46,014 nucleotides of DNA, from the NCBI GenBank assembly GCA_035764005.1, contig DASTZZ010000067.1, positions 1 through 46,014 of the forward strand. Direction: 5' to 3'. Every line of letters begins with the position of its first letter. The first letter of the stretch is position 1. The position numbers and the translations under genes were made by a program. The notes beneath the pieces were generated by a model. The model searched no databases. It saw only the letters and a program-made list of their open reading frames with translations, and was not told the DNA's origin. Below are positions 24,676 through 33,786 of the stretch, one piece after another. This stretch comes from Terriglobales bacterium. GTDB taxonomy: Bacteria; Acidobacteriota; Terriglobia; Terriglobales; Acidobacteriaceae.

Positions 24676-25758
24676 TCAGCTTCGTTTGATAATGAAGACT
24701 GTTTTGTCGTCGATGCGATCCTCTTCTCCGATTTGCCGGAGATGGTCATCGTCTCTGGTTGCGTGCGCTAGCAAAGCATTGCAGATGTCTCTCGCCGATT
24801 CCCAATAATGATCACGCATGACTGACTCGAGGTGCCGGAGCTCTTCTTCTTCGTTCCCGTCGTAAACACCATCCGTGTACAGAAACAGGATGTCTCCTGG
24901 ACTCATGAGCGTGATCTCAGCCACGTCGGATGAACTCGCTCCTCTGGGCCGGATCTGCATCGAAAAATACCGGTTGCGATCGGGATGGTCCTCCGGGATC
25001 TGCAGACCTAATGGAAGAAATTGCAGCATTCGGTCCTTAGGGATTTCTACGAACCTGCGGAATTCGGCGGAGAAGACGAGCGGCGGTGGGTGTCCGAAAT
25101 TCACGAATCGGAAATACCCATATGGATGCACTTCTCCGTACAACATAGTCGCGATCTCGCGCGCGTAGTCCTTCTCGGTTCTGCCAAGCGCATTTCGAGC
25201 CGTGACCGAGTGCGCGAGCCGCAGGTTGATATTTTCAAACAGCGCCGGAGTGGTTTTTCCGTGTTGATCGAGTTCAGCGAGCATGAACGCATGAAACGTG
25301 TCGTGAACGGTCGAAGCAATTTTGGCGGAAATCAGCCCGTGGCCCTGCGCATCGACCAGTAGAACGCCAGCCATGTTGTAGAGCTCGCGCAGATTTTCAG
25401 AAATCCTGATTTCTTCAGAGCTGCGGGCGCGCCGGTACTCGATTTCCATTTCGGGCTTATAATCCGACCGCGACTTCAACCATTGCACGTGGTCGTCCAC
25501 TGAATTGCGGCACATTGTTCCGGGTGGAAGCGGCTCAAGAAATTCATTGGCGCGCTTCTGCGCCTGCTGAATTCGCGTGTCGAGATCGTATCGCTGCTGG
25601 AAATTTATATATTCAAATAGATCGCCGCCGACTGTCCCCACTGGAACGGAATTCCCATACATCTCGATTCCCAGGAGATGCGGAATTGCTCCCTCAACCG
25701 GCATGAGCCGCTTGCGCAGATATTCATCGATGCCTTCATCGGCGTAGGGTCCGGCCAT
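24676..25758 (-). CDS. PP2C-type SpoIIE-family serine phosphatase with an inserted segment
   Basis: A 360-residue cytoplasmic phosphatase. PP2C motifs in order: VGGDLFEYI (metal aspartate Asp46), LLVDAQGHGLISAK, MLYGEVHPYGYFRFVNFGHPPPLV, LFLYTDGVYDG and DDKTVFIIKRS. In SpoIIE/RsbU relatives the first two motifs are about 20 residues apart; here nearly 90 residues, rich in charged helix (DTRIQQAQKRANEFLEPLPP onwards), separate them. Such phosphatases usually act on anti-sigma-factor antagonists. ATG 25758 is preferred; a GTG at 25773 is possible. No kinase or anti-sigma antagonist is adjacent. Confidence 0.82.
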   Translation of the reverse strand: MAGPYADEGIDEYLRKRLMPVEGAIPHLLGIEMYGNSVPVGTVGGDLFEYINFQQRYDLDTRIQQAQKRANEFLEPLPPGTMCRNSVDDHVQWLKSRSDYKPEMEIEYRRARSSEEIRISENLRELYNMAGVLLVDAQGHGLISAKIASTVHDTFHAFMLAELDQHGKTTPALFENINLRLAHSVTARNALGRTEKDYAREIATMLYGEVHPYGYFRFVNFGHPPPLVFSAEFRRFVEIPKDRMLQFLPLGLQIPEDHPDRNRYFSMQIRPRGASSSDVAEITLMSPGDILFLYTDGVYDGNEEEELRHLESVMRDHYWESARDICNALLAHATRDDDHLRQIGEEDRIDDKTVFIIKRS

Positions 25759-25999
25759 GACAAGACTCTGCACTGTAGAACGTGATCAGCGCAAGTTGTG
25801 GAGAATCCTGATACCTGCATTTCGAGAAGTAGAACCAGCCTTGCAGCCTCAGCAGATCAAGGTGACTCTGTTCCTATACATCGGCCCTGGCGTGAATCGG
25901 AACGGGACTGGAGGATCGGTATTTAGCGCTGCGCTGGCTCATGTGTGGGAAAGACGTTGATGTCGATGGGCGCGGCTGCTGCCTGCTTCCAGACATTGG

Positions 26000-26027
26000 T
26001 TGACATTGGATATTTTATCCATACAAT
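26000..26027 (+). promoter_or_regulatory. Sigma-70-like promoter of the DUF5695-like gene
   Basis: TTGACA (26000-26005), a 16-base spacer and TACAAT (26022-26027) make a near-consensus promoter about 140 bases before the ATG at 26170. The boxes match the pattern at 31510-31537 and 34925-34952. Confidence 0.65.
26007..26021. promoter_or_regulatory. Candidate operator between the -35 and -10 boxes
   Basis: TGGATATTTTATCCA is a perfect inverted repeat (6-bp arms, 3-base centre) exactly filling the promoter spacer, a position typical of repressor sites. The regulator is unknown; it differs from the LacI-type site at 34954. Confidence 0.45.
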
Positions 26028-26169
26028 GTTGCCCACGTTGACAATGACCATGCAGTGAGCTTTGAACGAGACGGCCCGGACTCCGACCTAATCCTTGCGT
26101 TGCTACCGCTGCTGCACGCTGCTGCATTCGTCCTGCTTCCCTGCTCGTCCAATTTGAATCGAGAGCCTG

Positions 26170-28962
26170 ATGAACAATTCGCGTTGGAGAAAAGCAATTT
26201 GGTGTTCCTTTTTTCTGATTAGTGCATTTGCAGCGCTGAGCTACGTCGCTGCTCAACAGCGCACGCCGCCCCCACCCACTCCTGGACCGATGTTGAGCGA
26301 CGGGACGATGAGCTTGCAGACTCCCGAGCTCGAATTGAGCCTGGTGCGCTCGTCGCAAACCGTAGCTGCTCTGCATCCGACGCAGGACAAGAGCTTTGAT
26401 TTCACTCCTGGTGACCTGCTGGTTCAGCGTTCGCACGACGGCTACTACCATTTGGGCGACATTGATCTGCGCTTGCGCGAGGGCACCTCCGGTGAATGGA
26501 AAAGCTACTCGACCGCTCTCGCGCGGGCGCCGGTCACTGCGCTTCCCGCTTCGGGAAATGTTCTGGCGGCCGCCGACCTTTCTCCAACTTTGCCGGCGGA
26601 TATTCCTCTCGAGATCACGCGAAGCTGGCAGGTCGAAGATGGGAAGCTGGTTCTGCGGTTTGCTTTGAAAAATAAGTCTTCGCAGCCTGTTCAGATCGGA
26701 TCGCTAGGCATTCCGATGGTGTTCGATAACGTACTGAATAACCGAACCCTCGAGCAGGCACACGCCATCTGCTCCTTCTACGACCCGTACGTTGGAATGG
26801 ACGCCGGATATCTACAGGTCACGCGCCTGAATGGCCATGGGCCAGCCCTTCTCGTGATTCCTGACGGCCAAACACCGTTTGAAGCCTATAGTCCCATTTT
26901 GGGACCGCATAGAACTCGGGGATCGAGTGAGCCGCCGGCTCCCCAGATTTTTACTGATCCCACTCCGCGCGGAATGACCTTCGAGGGCTTCTATGACTGG
27001 ATGGTTCACACCGTTGCTTTTGCCGAGAATGAATGGAAAAAAGCGCAGCAGTGGAATCCGCCTACAGAGTTGACGCTCGCACCAGGAGAATCGAAGACCT
27101 ACGGTCTTAAATTCTTAGTGTCCGACTCCATTCGTGACATGGAATCCACGCTAGCGGCCAATGGTCGGCCGGTCGCGGTGGGAATTCCAGGATATGTGGT
27201 ACCCACCGACCTCGATGTCCGGCTGTTCCTCAAATACGGCCAGCCCGTGCGTTCTATTTCGGTCGAGCCTGCTGGAGCACTGACCTGGCACAACGATGCT
27301 CCGGCAAACAATGGATGGAAGGCGTACACGCTGAGAGGACACACGTGGGGCCGGGCGCGGCTGGTCGTAACGTACGAAGATGGCCTCGTTCAGGCGATTC
27401 ATTATGACGTCATCAAGCCTGAGCGTGAGGCGGTCGCGGACCTGGGTCGCTTCCTCACTACCAGGCAATGGTTTGACGCTCCGAATGATCCCTTTCATCG
27501 CGCTCCGTCGGCCATCAGTTACGATCGCGAGGCCAATCAAATCGTCAAGCAAGACAGCCGCGTGTGGATCGCGGGCTTGAGTGATGAAGCCGGCGCGGGT
27601 TCGTGGCTCGCGCTGGTGATGAAGGAATTTGGCCAGCCGGACAAGCAGGAGCTTGCGAAAGTTCAGCAGTTCGTCGACGGCGTGCTCTGGGGACATCTGC
27701 AATACAGCGACGGCGAGAAACAGTACGGAGTACGCAAAAGCCTCTTCTACTACCAGCCTGACGAACTCCCGCCAAGCTACTACCGCGACGATCTGAACTG
27801 GCACGGTTGGACGAGCTGGAGCAAGAAAGCTTCCGAGCAGGTGGATCGTTCGTTCGATTACCCGCACGTAGCGGCGGCGTATTGGGTCATGTATCGGCTG
27901 GCTCGCGATCGCCAGGGCTTAGTCACTAACCATGACTGGCGCTGGTATCTGTCGCACGCCTATGAGACCTCCATGGCGATGACGAAATTTGCCGCCGGCT
28001 ATGCCCGGTTTGGGCAGATGGAGGGCGACATCTTCGTGAAGATTCTCGACGATCTTCGCCGCGAAGGTATGACGACGGAGGCTCAGAGTCTCGAAGCGAA
28101 GATGCGCGAACGCGCTGATCGCTGGAAGCAGGAGCCGTATCCGTTTGGCAGCGAGATGCCGTGGGATTCAACCGGCCAGGAAGAGGTCGATGCCTGGACT
28201 AAATTCTTTGGCTTCGAGGAAAAAGCGGAAGTCACGCTCGATGCCATTTTGGGATACATGCCCACTCTACCCCATTGGGGATACAACGGCAGCGCACGCC
28301 GTTTCTGGGATTTCCTCTATGCAGGAAAGTATCCACGCTTAGAGCGGCAGCTTCATCATTATGGCTCCGGACTCAATGCCATTCCTGTGCTCGCAGCCTA
28401 TCGCGAGCATCCCGATGACTTTTATCTGCTGCGCGTCGGATACGGAGGCACGATGGGCGCTCTCACCAACATCGATCAGGACGGCTTTGCGTCGTGCGCA
28501 TTTCATGCATTCCCGGACATGCTCAAGTTTGATCCCTATTCGGGAGACTACGGTCCGAACTTCTTTGGTCACGCGCTGAACACGGCGACTTATATCGTCG
28601 ATCATCCCGATTTTGGCTGGGTAGCATTCGGGGCAAACTTAACAGCCCAGAATGGGATTGTAAAAGCCAAGCCGCTCGATTCATTCCGCAACCGGATCTA
28701 TCTCGCGCCAGTCGGACTGTGGTTGACGTTGGATTCGGGAGAGTTCTCCGAGGTGGAATTCGATTGGCGCACCCACAAAGTCCGAGTTGGCCTGGCTCCT
28801 CGCAGCGACGGGACAGCAAAGGCGCTGCTGCGCATCGACCAACCCGCCAAGCCGGACTCAGCCAAGGAATACCAACTCGCAAAGTCGTTCCCCAGTGAGC
28901 GCGGCGCATACGCAGTTCCGCTTGGAGCCTCGATTACGTGGGTAGAGCTGCGAGAGAAATGA
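26170..28962 (+). CDS. Secreted DUF5695-like protein, putative glycoside hydrolase
   Basis: A 930-residue exported protein (signal peptide about 1-28: FFLISAFAALSYVAAQ). The N-terminal half is beta-rich and the C-terminal half (about 520-800) looks like an (alpha/alpha) toroid, with many aromatic and acidic segments such as YYRDDLNWHGWTSWSKKASE, WDSTGQEEVDAWTKFFGF and LPHWGYNGSARRFWDFLYAG. I associate it from memory with DUF5695 proteins, which accompany carbohydrate loci; no reaction is established from sequence. It has its own promoter with an operator-like repeat and lies next to a LacI regulator and ahead of GH31 and GH127 genes. A glycosidase or lyase acting on plant polysaccharide is a reasonable but unproven guess. 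Confidence 0.6.
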   Translation: MNNSRWRKAIWCSFFLISAFAALSYVAAQQRTPPPPTPGPMLSDGTMSLQTPELELSLVRSSQTVAALHPTQDKSFDFTPGDLLVQRSHDGYYHLGDIDLRLREGTSGEWKSYSTALARAPVTALPASGNVLAAADLSPTLPADIPLEITRSWQVEDGKLVLRFALKNKSSQPVQIGSLGIPMVFDNVLNNRTLEQAHAICSFYDPYVGMDAGYLQVTRLNGHGPALLVIPDGQTPFEAYSPILGPHRTRGSSEPPAPQIFTDPTPRGMTFEGFYDWMVHTVAFAENEWKKAQQWNPPTELTLAPGESKTYGLKFLVSDSIRDMESTLAANGRPVAVGIPGYVVPTDLDVRLFLKYGQPVRSISVEPAGALTWHNDAPANNGWKAYTLRGHTWGRARLVVTYEDGLVQAIHYDVIKPEREAVADLGRFLTTRQWFDAPNDPFHRAPSAISYDREANQIVKQDSRVWIAGLSDEAGAGSWLALVMKEFGQPDKQELAKVQQFVDGVLWGHLQYSDGEKQYGVRKSLFYYQPDELPPSYYRDDLNWHGWTSWSKKASEQVDRSFDYPHVAAAYWVMYRLARDRQGLVTNHDWRWYLSHAYETSMAMTKFAAGYARFGQMEGDIFVKILDDLRREGMTTEAQSLEAKMRERADRWKQEPYPFGSEMPWDSTGQEEVDAWTKFFGFEEKAEVTLDAILGYMPTLPHWGYNGSARRFWDFLYAGKYPRLERQLHHYGSGLNAIPVLAAYREHPDDFYLLRVGYGGTMGALTNIDQDGFASCAFHAFPDMLKFDPYSGDYGPNFFGHALNTATYIVDHPDFGWVAFGANLTAQNGIVKAKPLDSFRNRIYLAPVGLWLTLDSGEFSEVEFDWRTHKVRVGLAPRSDGTAKALLRIDQPAKPDSAKEYQLAKSFPSERGAYAVPLGASITWVELREK

Positions 28963-28978
28963 GCAAACCGCGGCAACA

Positions 28979-30010
28979 CTAAACTGAAGTTGGGCCGGTT
29001 GATTCGCGAACCACCAGCTCAGGATCGATGAGCAGTTCGCGAGCGTTCGACTTCGTCTCTTCTGAGACGAGCCTTTCAAAGGCGATGTGACCAATACGGT
29101 CTCGGGGAATGTGTACCGACGTGAGCGACGGTGAACTGAATTCAGCGAGGCGGATATTGTCAAAGCCTGTGACAGAGATCTCCTGGGGCACGCGAACGCC
29201 GTGCTCGCGCAGATAACGCAAGACTCCAACCGCCATGAAGTCGTTTACACAGACGATCGCTGTCGGCCGCTCGGAAGAACTCATAAGCTCATGCGCAGCG
29301 TGACGACCACCTTCGAGGCCGTCGTCAGCGGCAACGGTTTGTACGGCCTGACAGCCGAATTCGCGAACGGTTTCCAAAAACGACTGACGACGATCGCCGA
29401 TTGGCCGCAGCGTCGAGTGGTGACCGGCAAACGCCATTCGTCGATGTCCTATGCTGTGCAGATACTGCACAATCCGGTGCATCCCTTTGCGGTAATCGAC
29501 TCGCACATTCGTGATGTTCTCAGCGGTCGAGCCAACATCGTAGAAGACAGTGGGAATGTGACTGTCGATGATCAGGCGAATGAGATCGCCGTGCATCTCC
29601 GAAACAATCGCCGCGAGGCCGGCGACGCGCCATCCGATCATTAGCCGAATGCTCGCGAGCAACTGCTCGGGACTGTAGTCAGTGTTGGCAACAACGACTT
29701 CATAGCCGCGCGCATGAGCGTCTGATTGCAGGGTGCGGAAGATGTCGAGGAAGAAGGGATTGTCCATGTTGGACACAATGATCCCTAAAGTCCGACTACT
29801 TCCACGAGCCAGCGAACGAGCGTGCAGGTTGGGATGATACTTGAGCTCCGTTGCGGCCTTCATCACGCGGGCGCGCGTCGTGTTCTTCACAACTGACAGG
29901 TTGTTTAGAACGCGGGAAACCGTGGCGACGGAAACACCCGCCTTTTTTGCCACAGCCTGCAAACTCATATTTCCCGTATTCGGTTTGATGGTCTTGAACC
30001 TGCCCGGCAC
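28979..30010 (-). CDS. LacI-family transcriptional regulator
   Basis: A 343-residue repressor-type regulator. The DNA-binding helix-turn-helix is SLQAVAKKAGVSVATVSRVL at residues 16-35, followed by the hinge helix region (NLHARSLARGSSRTLGII) and a periplasmic-binding-protein-like sugar-sensing domain (NPFFLDIFRTLQSDAHARGY; PTAIVCVNDFMAVGVL; VTGFDNIRLAEFSSPSLTSV). The frame opens with GTG at 30010; ATG at 29968 (MSLQAV) is an alternative. It lies convergent to the DUF5695-like gene, within the carbohydrate locus. A perfectly spaced LacI-type palindrome before the GH127 gene (34954-34967) is its likely target; a weaker one lies just upstream of its own start. Confidence 0.92.
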   Translation of the reverse strand: MPGRFKTIKPNTGNMSLQAVAKKAGVSVATVSRVLNNLSVVKNTTRARVMKAATELKYHPNLHARSLARGSSRTLGIIVSNMDNPFFLDIFRTLQSDAHARGYEVVVANTDYSPEQLLASIRLMIGWRVAGLAAIVSEMHGDLIRLIIDSHIPTVFYDVGSTAENITNVRVDYRKGMHRIVQYLHSIGHRRMAFAGHHSTLRPIGDRRQSFLETVREFGCQAVQTVAADDGLEGGRHAAHELMSSSERPTAIVCVNDFMAVGVLRYLREHGVRVPQEISVTGFDNIRLAEFSSPSLTSVHIPRDRIGHIAFERLVSEETKSNARELLIDPELVVRESTGPTSV

Positions 30011-30017
30011 TCGGATT

Positions 30018-30031
30018 GTAAGTGCGCTTTC
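30018..30031. promoter_or_regulatory. Weak candidate LacI-type operator upstream of the LacI gene
   Basis: GTAAGTGCGCTTTC is a pseudo-palindrome (G-x-A-A-G-x-G-C-x-C-T-T-x-C) with a GC centre, 8 bases upstream of the GTG start. It could serve autoregulation. Symmetry is imperfect. Confidence 0.25.
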
Positions 30032-30077
30032 CTCTCGTGCTCAAGCGGTTCTGTTAAGAAACGTACATCCAGAGGAT

Positions 30078-31472
30078 TCAGTGCGCATTACTGAAATCCG
30101 CCACTCCAACTTTGACCAAAGTGTTGCGCGGACGCCTGGCTTCCGCCGCGCGCGCGGTCGGATCGGTCGCCGTGGGTGCGGGCTTCTCCGTCCAGACTCC
30201 ATACACGCGACCGTTGAGGGCCGCGATTCCCGTGTAGTCGCCCATGAAGGCTTCGTAGGCTCGGAACGGCTCAGTGGTCCACGCGTAATTCTTGAAGGAA
30301 CGACCTCCATCGCTGGATCGTGCGAGGGTCACGGTCTGTTGCTCGTTGTTCTTGGAATTGCGGCGGTCATAGAAAATGACGTATGCATCGCTCGTCGCGG
30401 GATCAACTGAGAGCCACTGAAAATACTGATCGGCGCCGTCGTGTTGCGCGTCATCGTTCACGCGCACGGGTGCGGACCAGGATCGGCCTTCGTCGTCAGA
30501 GGTTGCGCAGAAAACGTCGACATCGCCATTGCGGTAATCGCTCCAGGTCACGTACAGCCGACCATGCTTTCCTGCCTTCGGCGCGAGTGCGATTTGGGGA
30601 AAGCCATTTGCGCGTGCCACATCCTGAACCTTGAACATGATCGGCGCGGTCTGGACGATCTTTCGCGGCTTATCGAAGCTCTGACCACCATTATGGGAAA
30701 TGGCAAGCATCATGTCATTGCCGTCGTTCCATACGACGTACAGCGTTCCATCCGGCGCTACTACACCGTCGAAACCCTCAAGCGCGCCATTGTCGTCGCG
30801 CGGCAACCCGCGATGCGTGTCGATCTCGATGGGCTTCGACCAGGTCTCGCCGCCGTCAGTGGAACGCGTCAATAGGATTTCCGAGTCCTGCAGCGTCCAA
30901 CGAGTCCAGCCGATGTACAGATTTCCAGCGTATTTGCTTTGTGTGGTATCCGAGACGATGTACGGCTTGTCTTCCCACGGAGGATTCTGCTCGGTGCTGT
31001 CGTGCGCGATGACGGCAATATCGTTCGCTTCCCAGGTCTTGCCGCCATCGAGCGATCTGCGCAGGTAAAGTCCATTGCGGGAGGAGTTGTGTCCCCAATA
31101 GTTGTAGGTGCCGAGCTTGTCGAAAGCCATGTAGGAGATGATGGCGTGACCGCGCGTATCAAACACGACCGACACGTCTCCGGAAACCCTGTAGCGCGTT
31201 GACTCTACGCCGGTGGCGAGTTGCCAATGATTGCCGCCGTCAGTGGAGTAGGCGGCATGCGCGTTGTCCTGGAAGACAGCGACTACCTGCTCAGGATGTT
31301 TGGGATTGATCGCGACGCCCGGCTCCGTGAAATATCCCGGTTCCGGGGTCAGCGCTGAGACGGATGATTCCGGCGCAGTCGGAAGTTCTTGAGCATAAGA
31401 AGTCGCCAGTAGCAGGCAAGCGAACAACGAGAAAACAAGAAGCTTCGACAGGGCACGTCCGAGAGCGGTCAT
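30078..31472 (-). CDS. Exported Asp-box (BNR) repeat protein, sialidase-like fold
   Basis: A 464-residue secreted protein with a signal peptide (LLVFSLFACLLLATSYAQ) and a beta-propeller of the sialidase/BNR type. At least six Asp-box repeats are seen: STDGGNHWQ, SLDGGKTWEA, STDGGETWSKP, SHNGGQSFDK, SDDEGRSWSAP and SSDGGRSFKN. I do not see the catalytic arginine triad or FRIP motif needed for a true sialidase, so the enzymatic role is open. GGAGA 6 bases before the ATG supports the start. It is transcribed divergently from the GH31 gene over an 89-base region holding a palindromic promoter, which suggests joint control. Confidence 0.75.
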   Translation of the reverse strand: MTALGRALSKLLVFSLFACLLLATSYAQELPTAPESSVSALTPEPGYFTEPGVAINPKHPEQVVAVFQDNAHAAYSTDGGNHWQLATGVESTRYRVSGDVSVVFDTRGHAIISYMAFDKLGTYNYWGHNSSRNGLYLRRSLDGGKTWEANDIAVIAHDSTEQNPPWEDKPYIVSDTTQSKYAGNLYIGWTRWTLQDSEILLTRSTDGGETWSKPIEIDTHRGLPRDDNGALEGFDGVVAPDGTLYVVWNDGNDMMLAISHNGGQSFDKPRKIVQTAPIMFKVQDVARANGFPQIALAPKAGKHGRLYVTWSDYRNGDVDVFCATSDDEGRSWSAPVRVNDDAQHDGADQYFQWLSVDPATSDAYVIFYDRRNSKNNEQQTVTLARSSDGGRSFKNYAWTTEPFRAYEAFMGDYTGIAALNGRVYGVWTEKPAPTATDPTARAAEARRPRNTLVKVGVADFSNAH

Positions 31473-31509
31473 AGTTCTCCAATATCCTTTATTGCTGCCA
31501 AATCGCCGT

Positions 31510-31537
31510 TTGCAGGCGAAGCGGCATTGTATACAAT
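31510..31537 (+). promoter_or_regulatory. Promoter of the GH31 gene with overlapping palindrome
   Basis: TTGCAG (31510-31515), a 16-base spacer and TACAAT (31532-31537). The -10 is the right half of the perfect 12-bp palindrome ATTGTATACAAT (31526-31537), which gives a TACAAT on both strands. The palindrome resembles sites of FadR-type GntR regulators (GTATAC core) and may control both divergent genes. No GntR gene lies in the window. Confidence 0.5.
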
Positions 31538-31561
31538 ATCCATATCAGCAGCACAGACACT

Positions 31562-33778
31562 GTGAGCTCAAAAAACCTGCCTCGCCGAAACGCGCTGAAG
31601 TTGTTGGGCGGTGCAATTGCCGCAAGCTGCCTCGATTTGCCTACTCTGCTCCTCGCTCAAGAGCACATTCAGATCGCCGGCCGGGAAGCACGGATTTCCA
31701 TCTCGACAATCAGTCCCCACACTGCTCGTATTCAGATCGCTGAATCTGGCTCTGCTCCCGGAGCGCAGATCGATGATGGTGCAGTTCTCGAAGCCCAGCT
31801 GCGATCATCCACGCCCCGCAAGAGTGTGACAGGCCCTCGCGTCTCAATCCAACGTAATCCGCTAACGATTAAGGTGTCGGACACCGACGGCAAACCTGTA
31901 CAGGAATTGCGAGTTGACGAAGAGAGCGGCGCAGTAACTTTTCTGCTCGGCGATGGTCCTATTTTGGGAATGGGCGAGGGGGGTCCTCAGTTCGACCGTC
32001 GCGGGAATCTCGATCCCATGCGGAGCGGTCAGGGCGGATATCACCTTCGTACTTACGGCGGGCGCGTCCCCATCCAGTGGATGATCGGGACCTCGGGTTG
32101 GGCTATGTTCGTACACCAGCCGCTCGCCACCTTCGATCTCACCGATTCCGAAGGCAAGCTCACAGCGAATGATCCGAAAGCTGCGTTACCGATCGACACT
32201 TTCGTTGTTAGCGTAAAGGAACCGGCGCAGGCAATGGCGGAATACGCGCGCATTACGGGACATCCGGAGATGCCGCCGCTGTGGTCGCTCGGTTATCAGC
32301 AATCGCATCGCACCATCACCAGTCGCGACGAGATCCTTTCTATTGCGCGCACCTTCCGCGAAAAGAAGCTGCCGTGCGATGCGCTGATCTATCTCGGAAC
32401 CGGCTTCTGTCCATCAGGATGGAATACGGAAAACGGATCATTCCAATTCAATCGGCGGGCTTTTCCTGATCCCAAAGAGATACTCGACGAATTCCATCGT
32501 TTGAATTTTCGCGTGGTGCTGCACGCAGTGATCCTCACACGCACGCTGCGCGGGAGTGTCCATGACACTTGTAGCCTGCCGCGATTTGATGAAACGGAAG
32601 TGAGCTGCTACTGGGACGCGCATCGCAAAGATTTTGCTCTAGGCGTGGATGGGTGGTGGCCAGATGAAGGCGACCCTCTCGACGCAGCTTCGCGGCTCAC
32701 GCGCAATCGCATGTACTACGAAGGGCCGCAGCTTGATCATCCAAATCAGCGGCCTTACGCGCTGCACCGCAATGGCTATGCGGGAATGCAGCGCTACGCA
32801 CCTTTTCTTTGGTCGGGCGACGTGTACTCTACGTGGGAGACACTGCGTAACCATATTCCGATTAGTATCAATACGGGACTCTCGGGAATCCCATTTTGGG
32901 GCACCGACACCGGTGGTTTCGTTCCGACGAAAGAATTTAACGGCGAGCTTTTCGTTCGCTGGTTTCAGTTCAGCGCGTTCTGTCCGCTGTTCAGGGGACA
33001 TGGGCGCGATTGGAAGCTGCGTTTGCCATGGCAATGGAATACCGGAGAGCTTGGGCCAAATGAAATCAGTAACTACGGCGAAGCTGCGAATCCCGATCCC
33101 AGCGAGCTGCATAATCCCGATGTCGAGCCGATCTGCCGCAAGTATCTGGAGCTACGCTATCGACTGCTTCCCTATCTCTACACTGCCGTGCGCGAAAGTC
33201 ACGAAACTGGACTGCCGATCATCCGCGCGCTGTGGCTGCATTATCCGAACGATCCCAAGGCCGTCAATCGAGCGGACGAATATCTGTGGGGACGCGACAT
33301 TCTCGTCGCACCGGTAACGGAAAAAGGCGCAACCACAAAGACAGTTTATCTGCCAGAAGGCGATTGGTATGACTTCTGGACCGAAGAGAAGGTCACAGGC
33401 GGCCGGGAAGTAAATCGTCCGGTAGACTTGGCGACCATACCTCTATACGTTCGGGCAGGAGCGATTCTTCCGTTTGGCCCGATCAAGCAATTCACGAGCG
33501 AGAAGTCCGAGGAGCCGCTGGCGTTTGTCGTCTATCCCGGAGCGGGGTCTTCCGGCACGATCTACGAAGATGACGGCAACAGCTTCGATTACCATCGCGG
33601 CGAATGGATGAAGATTGGAGCGCGATGGGACGGACAACAAAAGCGGCTGTCAGTTCGCCTTCTTCCCGGCTCGCGTATGCTCCCGCCGTTGCGGCGGAAG
33701 ATGGAAGTCCGTCTGGTTCCCGAAAAGGGAACGCATGCATTCGATTTCAGCGGTCATCCGATCACGGTTTCGATCTAA
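31562..33778 (+). CDS. GH31 family glycoside hydrolase, Tat-type signal
   Basis: A 738-residue retaining alpha-glycosidase of family 31. A twin-arginine-like leader is at the N-terminus (NLPRRNALKLLGGAIAASCL). In the (beta/alpha)8 barrel, the likely nucleophile is Asp368 in GVDGWWPDEGDP and the likely acid/base Asp420 in FLWSGDVYSTWETL; GIPFWGTDTGGF and FCPLFRGHGRD line the active site. Family activities include alpha-glucosidase, alpha-xylosidase and alpha-galactosidase; I cannot choose between them. The start is GTG at 31562, with no clear ribosome binding site. It is convergent with the thioredoxin-like gene (8-base gap) and divergent from the Asp-box gene. Confidence 0.88.
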   Translation: MSSKNLPRRNALKLLGGAIAASCLDLPTLLLAQEHIQIAGREARISISTISPHTARIQIAESGSAPGAQIDDGAVLEAQLRSSTPRKSVTGPRVSIQRNPLTIKVSDTDGKPVQELRVDEESGAVTFLLGDGPILGMGEGGPQFDRRGNLDPMRSGQGGYHLRTYGGRVPIQWMIGTSGWAMFVHQPLATFDLTDSEGKLTANDPKAALPIDTFVVSVKEPAQAMAEYARITGHPEMPPLWSLGYQQSHRTITSRDEILSIARTFREKKLPCDALIYLGTGFCPSGWNTENGSFQFNRRAFPDPKEILDEFHRLNFRVVLHAVILTRTLRGSVHDTCSLPRFDETEVSCYWDAHRKDFALGVDGWWPDEGDPLDAASRLTRNRMYYEGPQLDHPNQRPYALHRNGYAGMQRYAPFLWSGDVYSTWETLRNHIPISINTGLSGIPFWGTDTGGFVPTKEFNGELFVRWFQFSAFCPLFRGHGRDWKLRLPWQWNTGELGPNEISNYGEAANPDPSELHNPDVEPICRKYLELRYRLLPYLYTAVRESHETGLPIIRALWLHYPNDPKAVNRADEYLWGRDILVAPVTEKGATTKTVYLPEGDWYDFWTEEKVTGGREVNRPVDLATIPLYVRAGAILPFGPIKQFTSEKSEEPLAFVVYPGAGSSGTIYEDDGNSFDYHRGEWMKIGARWDGQQKRLSVRLLPGSRMLPPLRRKMEVRLVPEKGTHAFDFSGHPITVSI

Positions 33779-33786
33779 TGAATGAT

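Larger units (their letters stand above)
25774..26169. other. Gene-free divergent region before the DUF5695-like gene
   Basis: No gene is seen. The stretch holds the strong sigma-70-like promoter at 26000-26027 with an inverted repeat between its boxes, and a direct repeat GACATTGG at 25992-25999 and 26002-26009. The left part would contain the promoter of the minus-strand phosphatase gene, which I could not place. Confidence 0.6.

Noticed and set aside
30078-31472. Calling the Asp-box protein a true sialidase
   Set aside because: Asp boxes define the fold only; I could not see the arginine triad or FRIP motif needed for sialidase activity.
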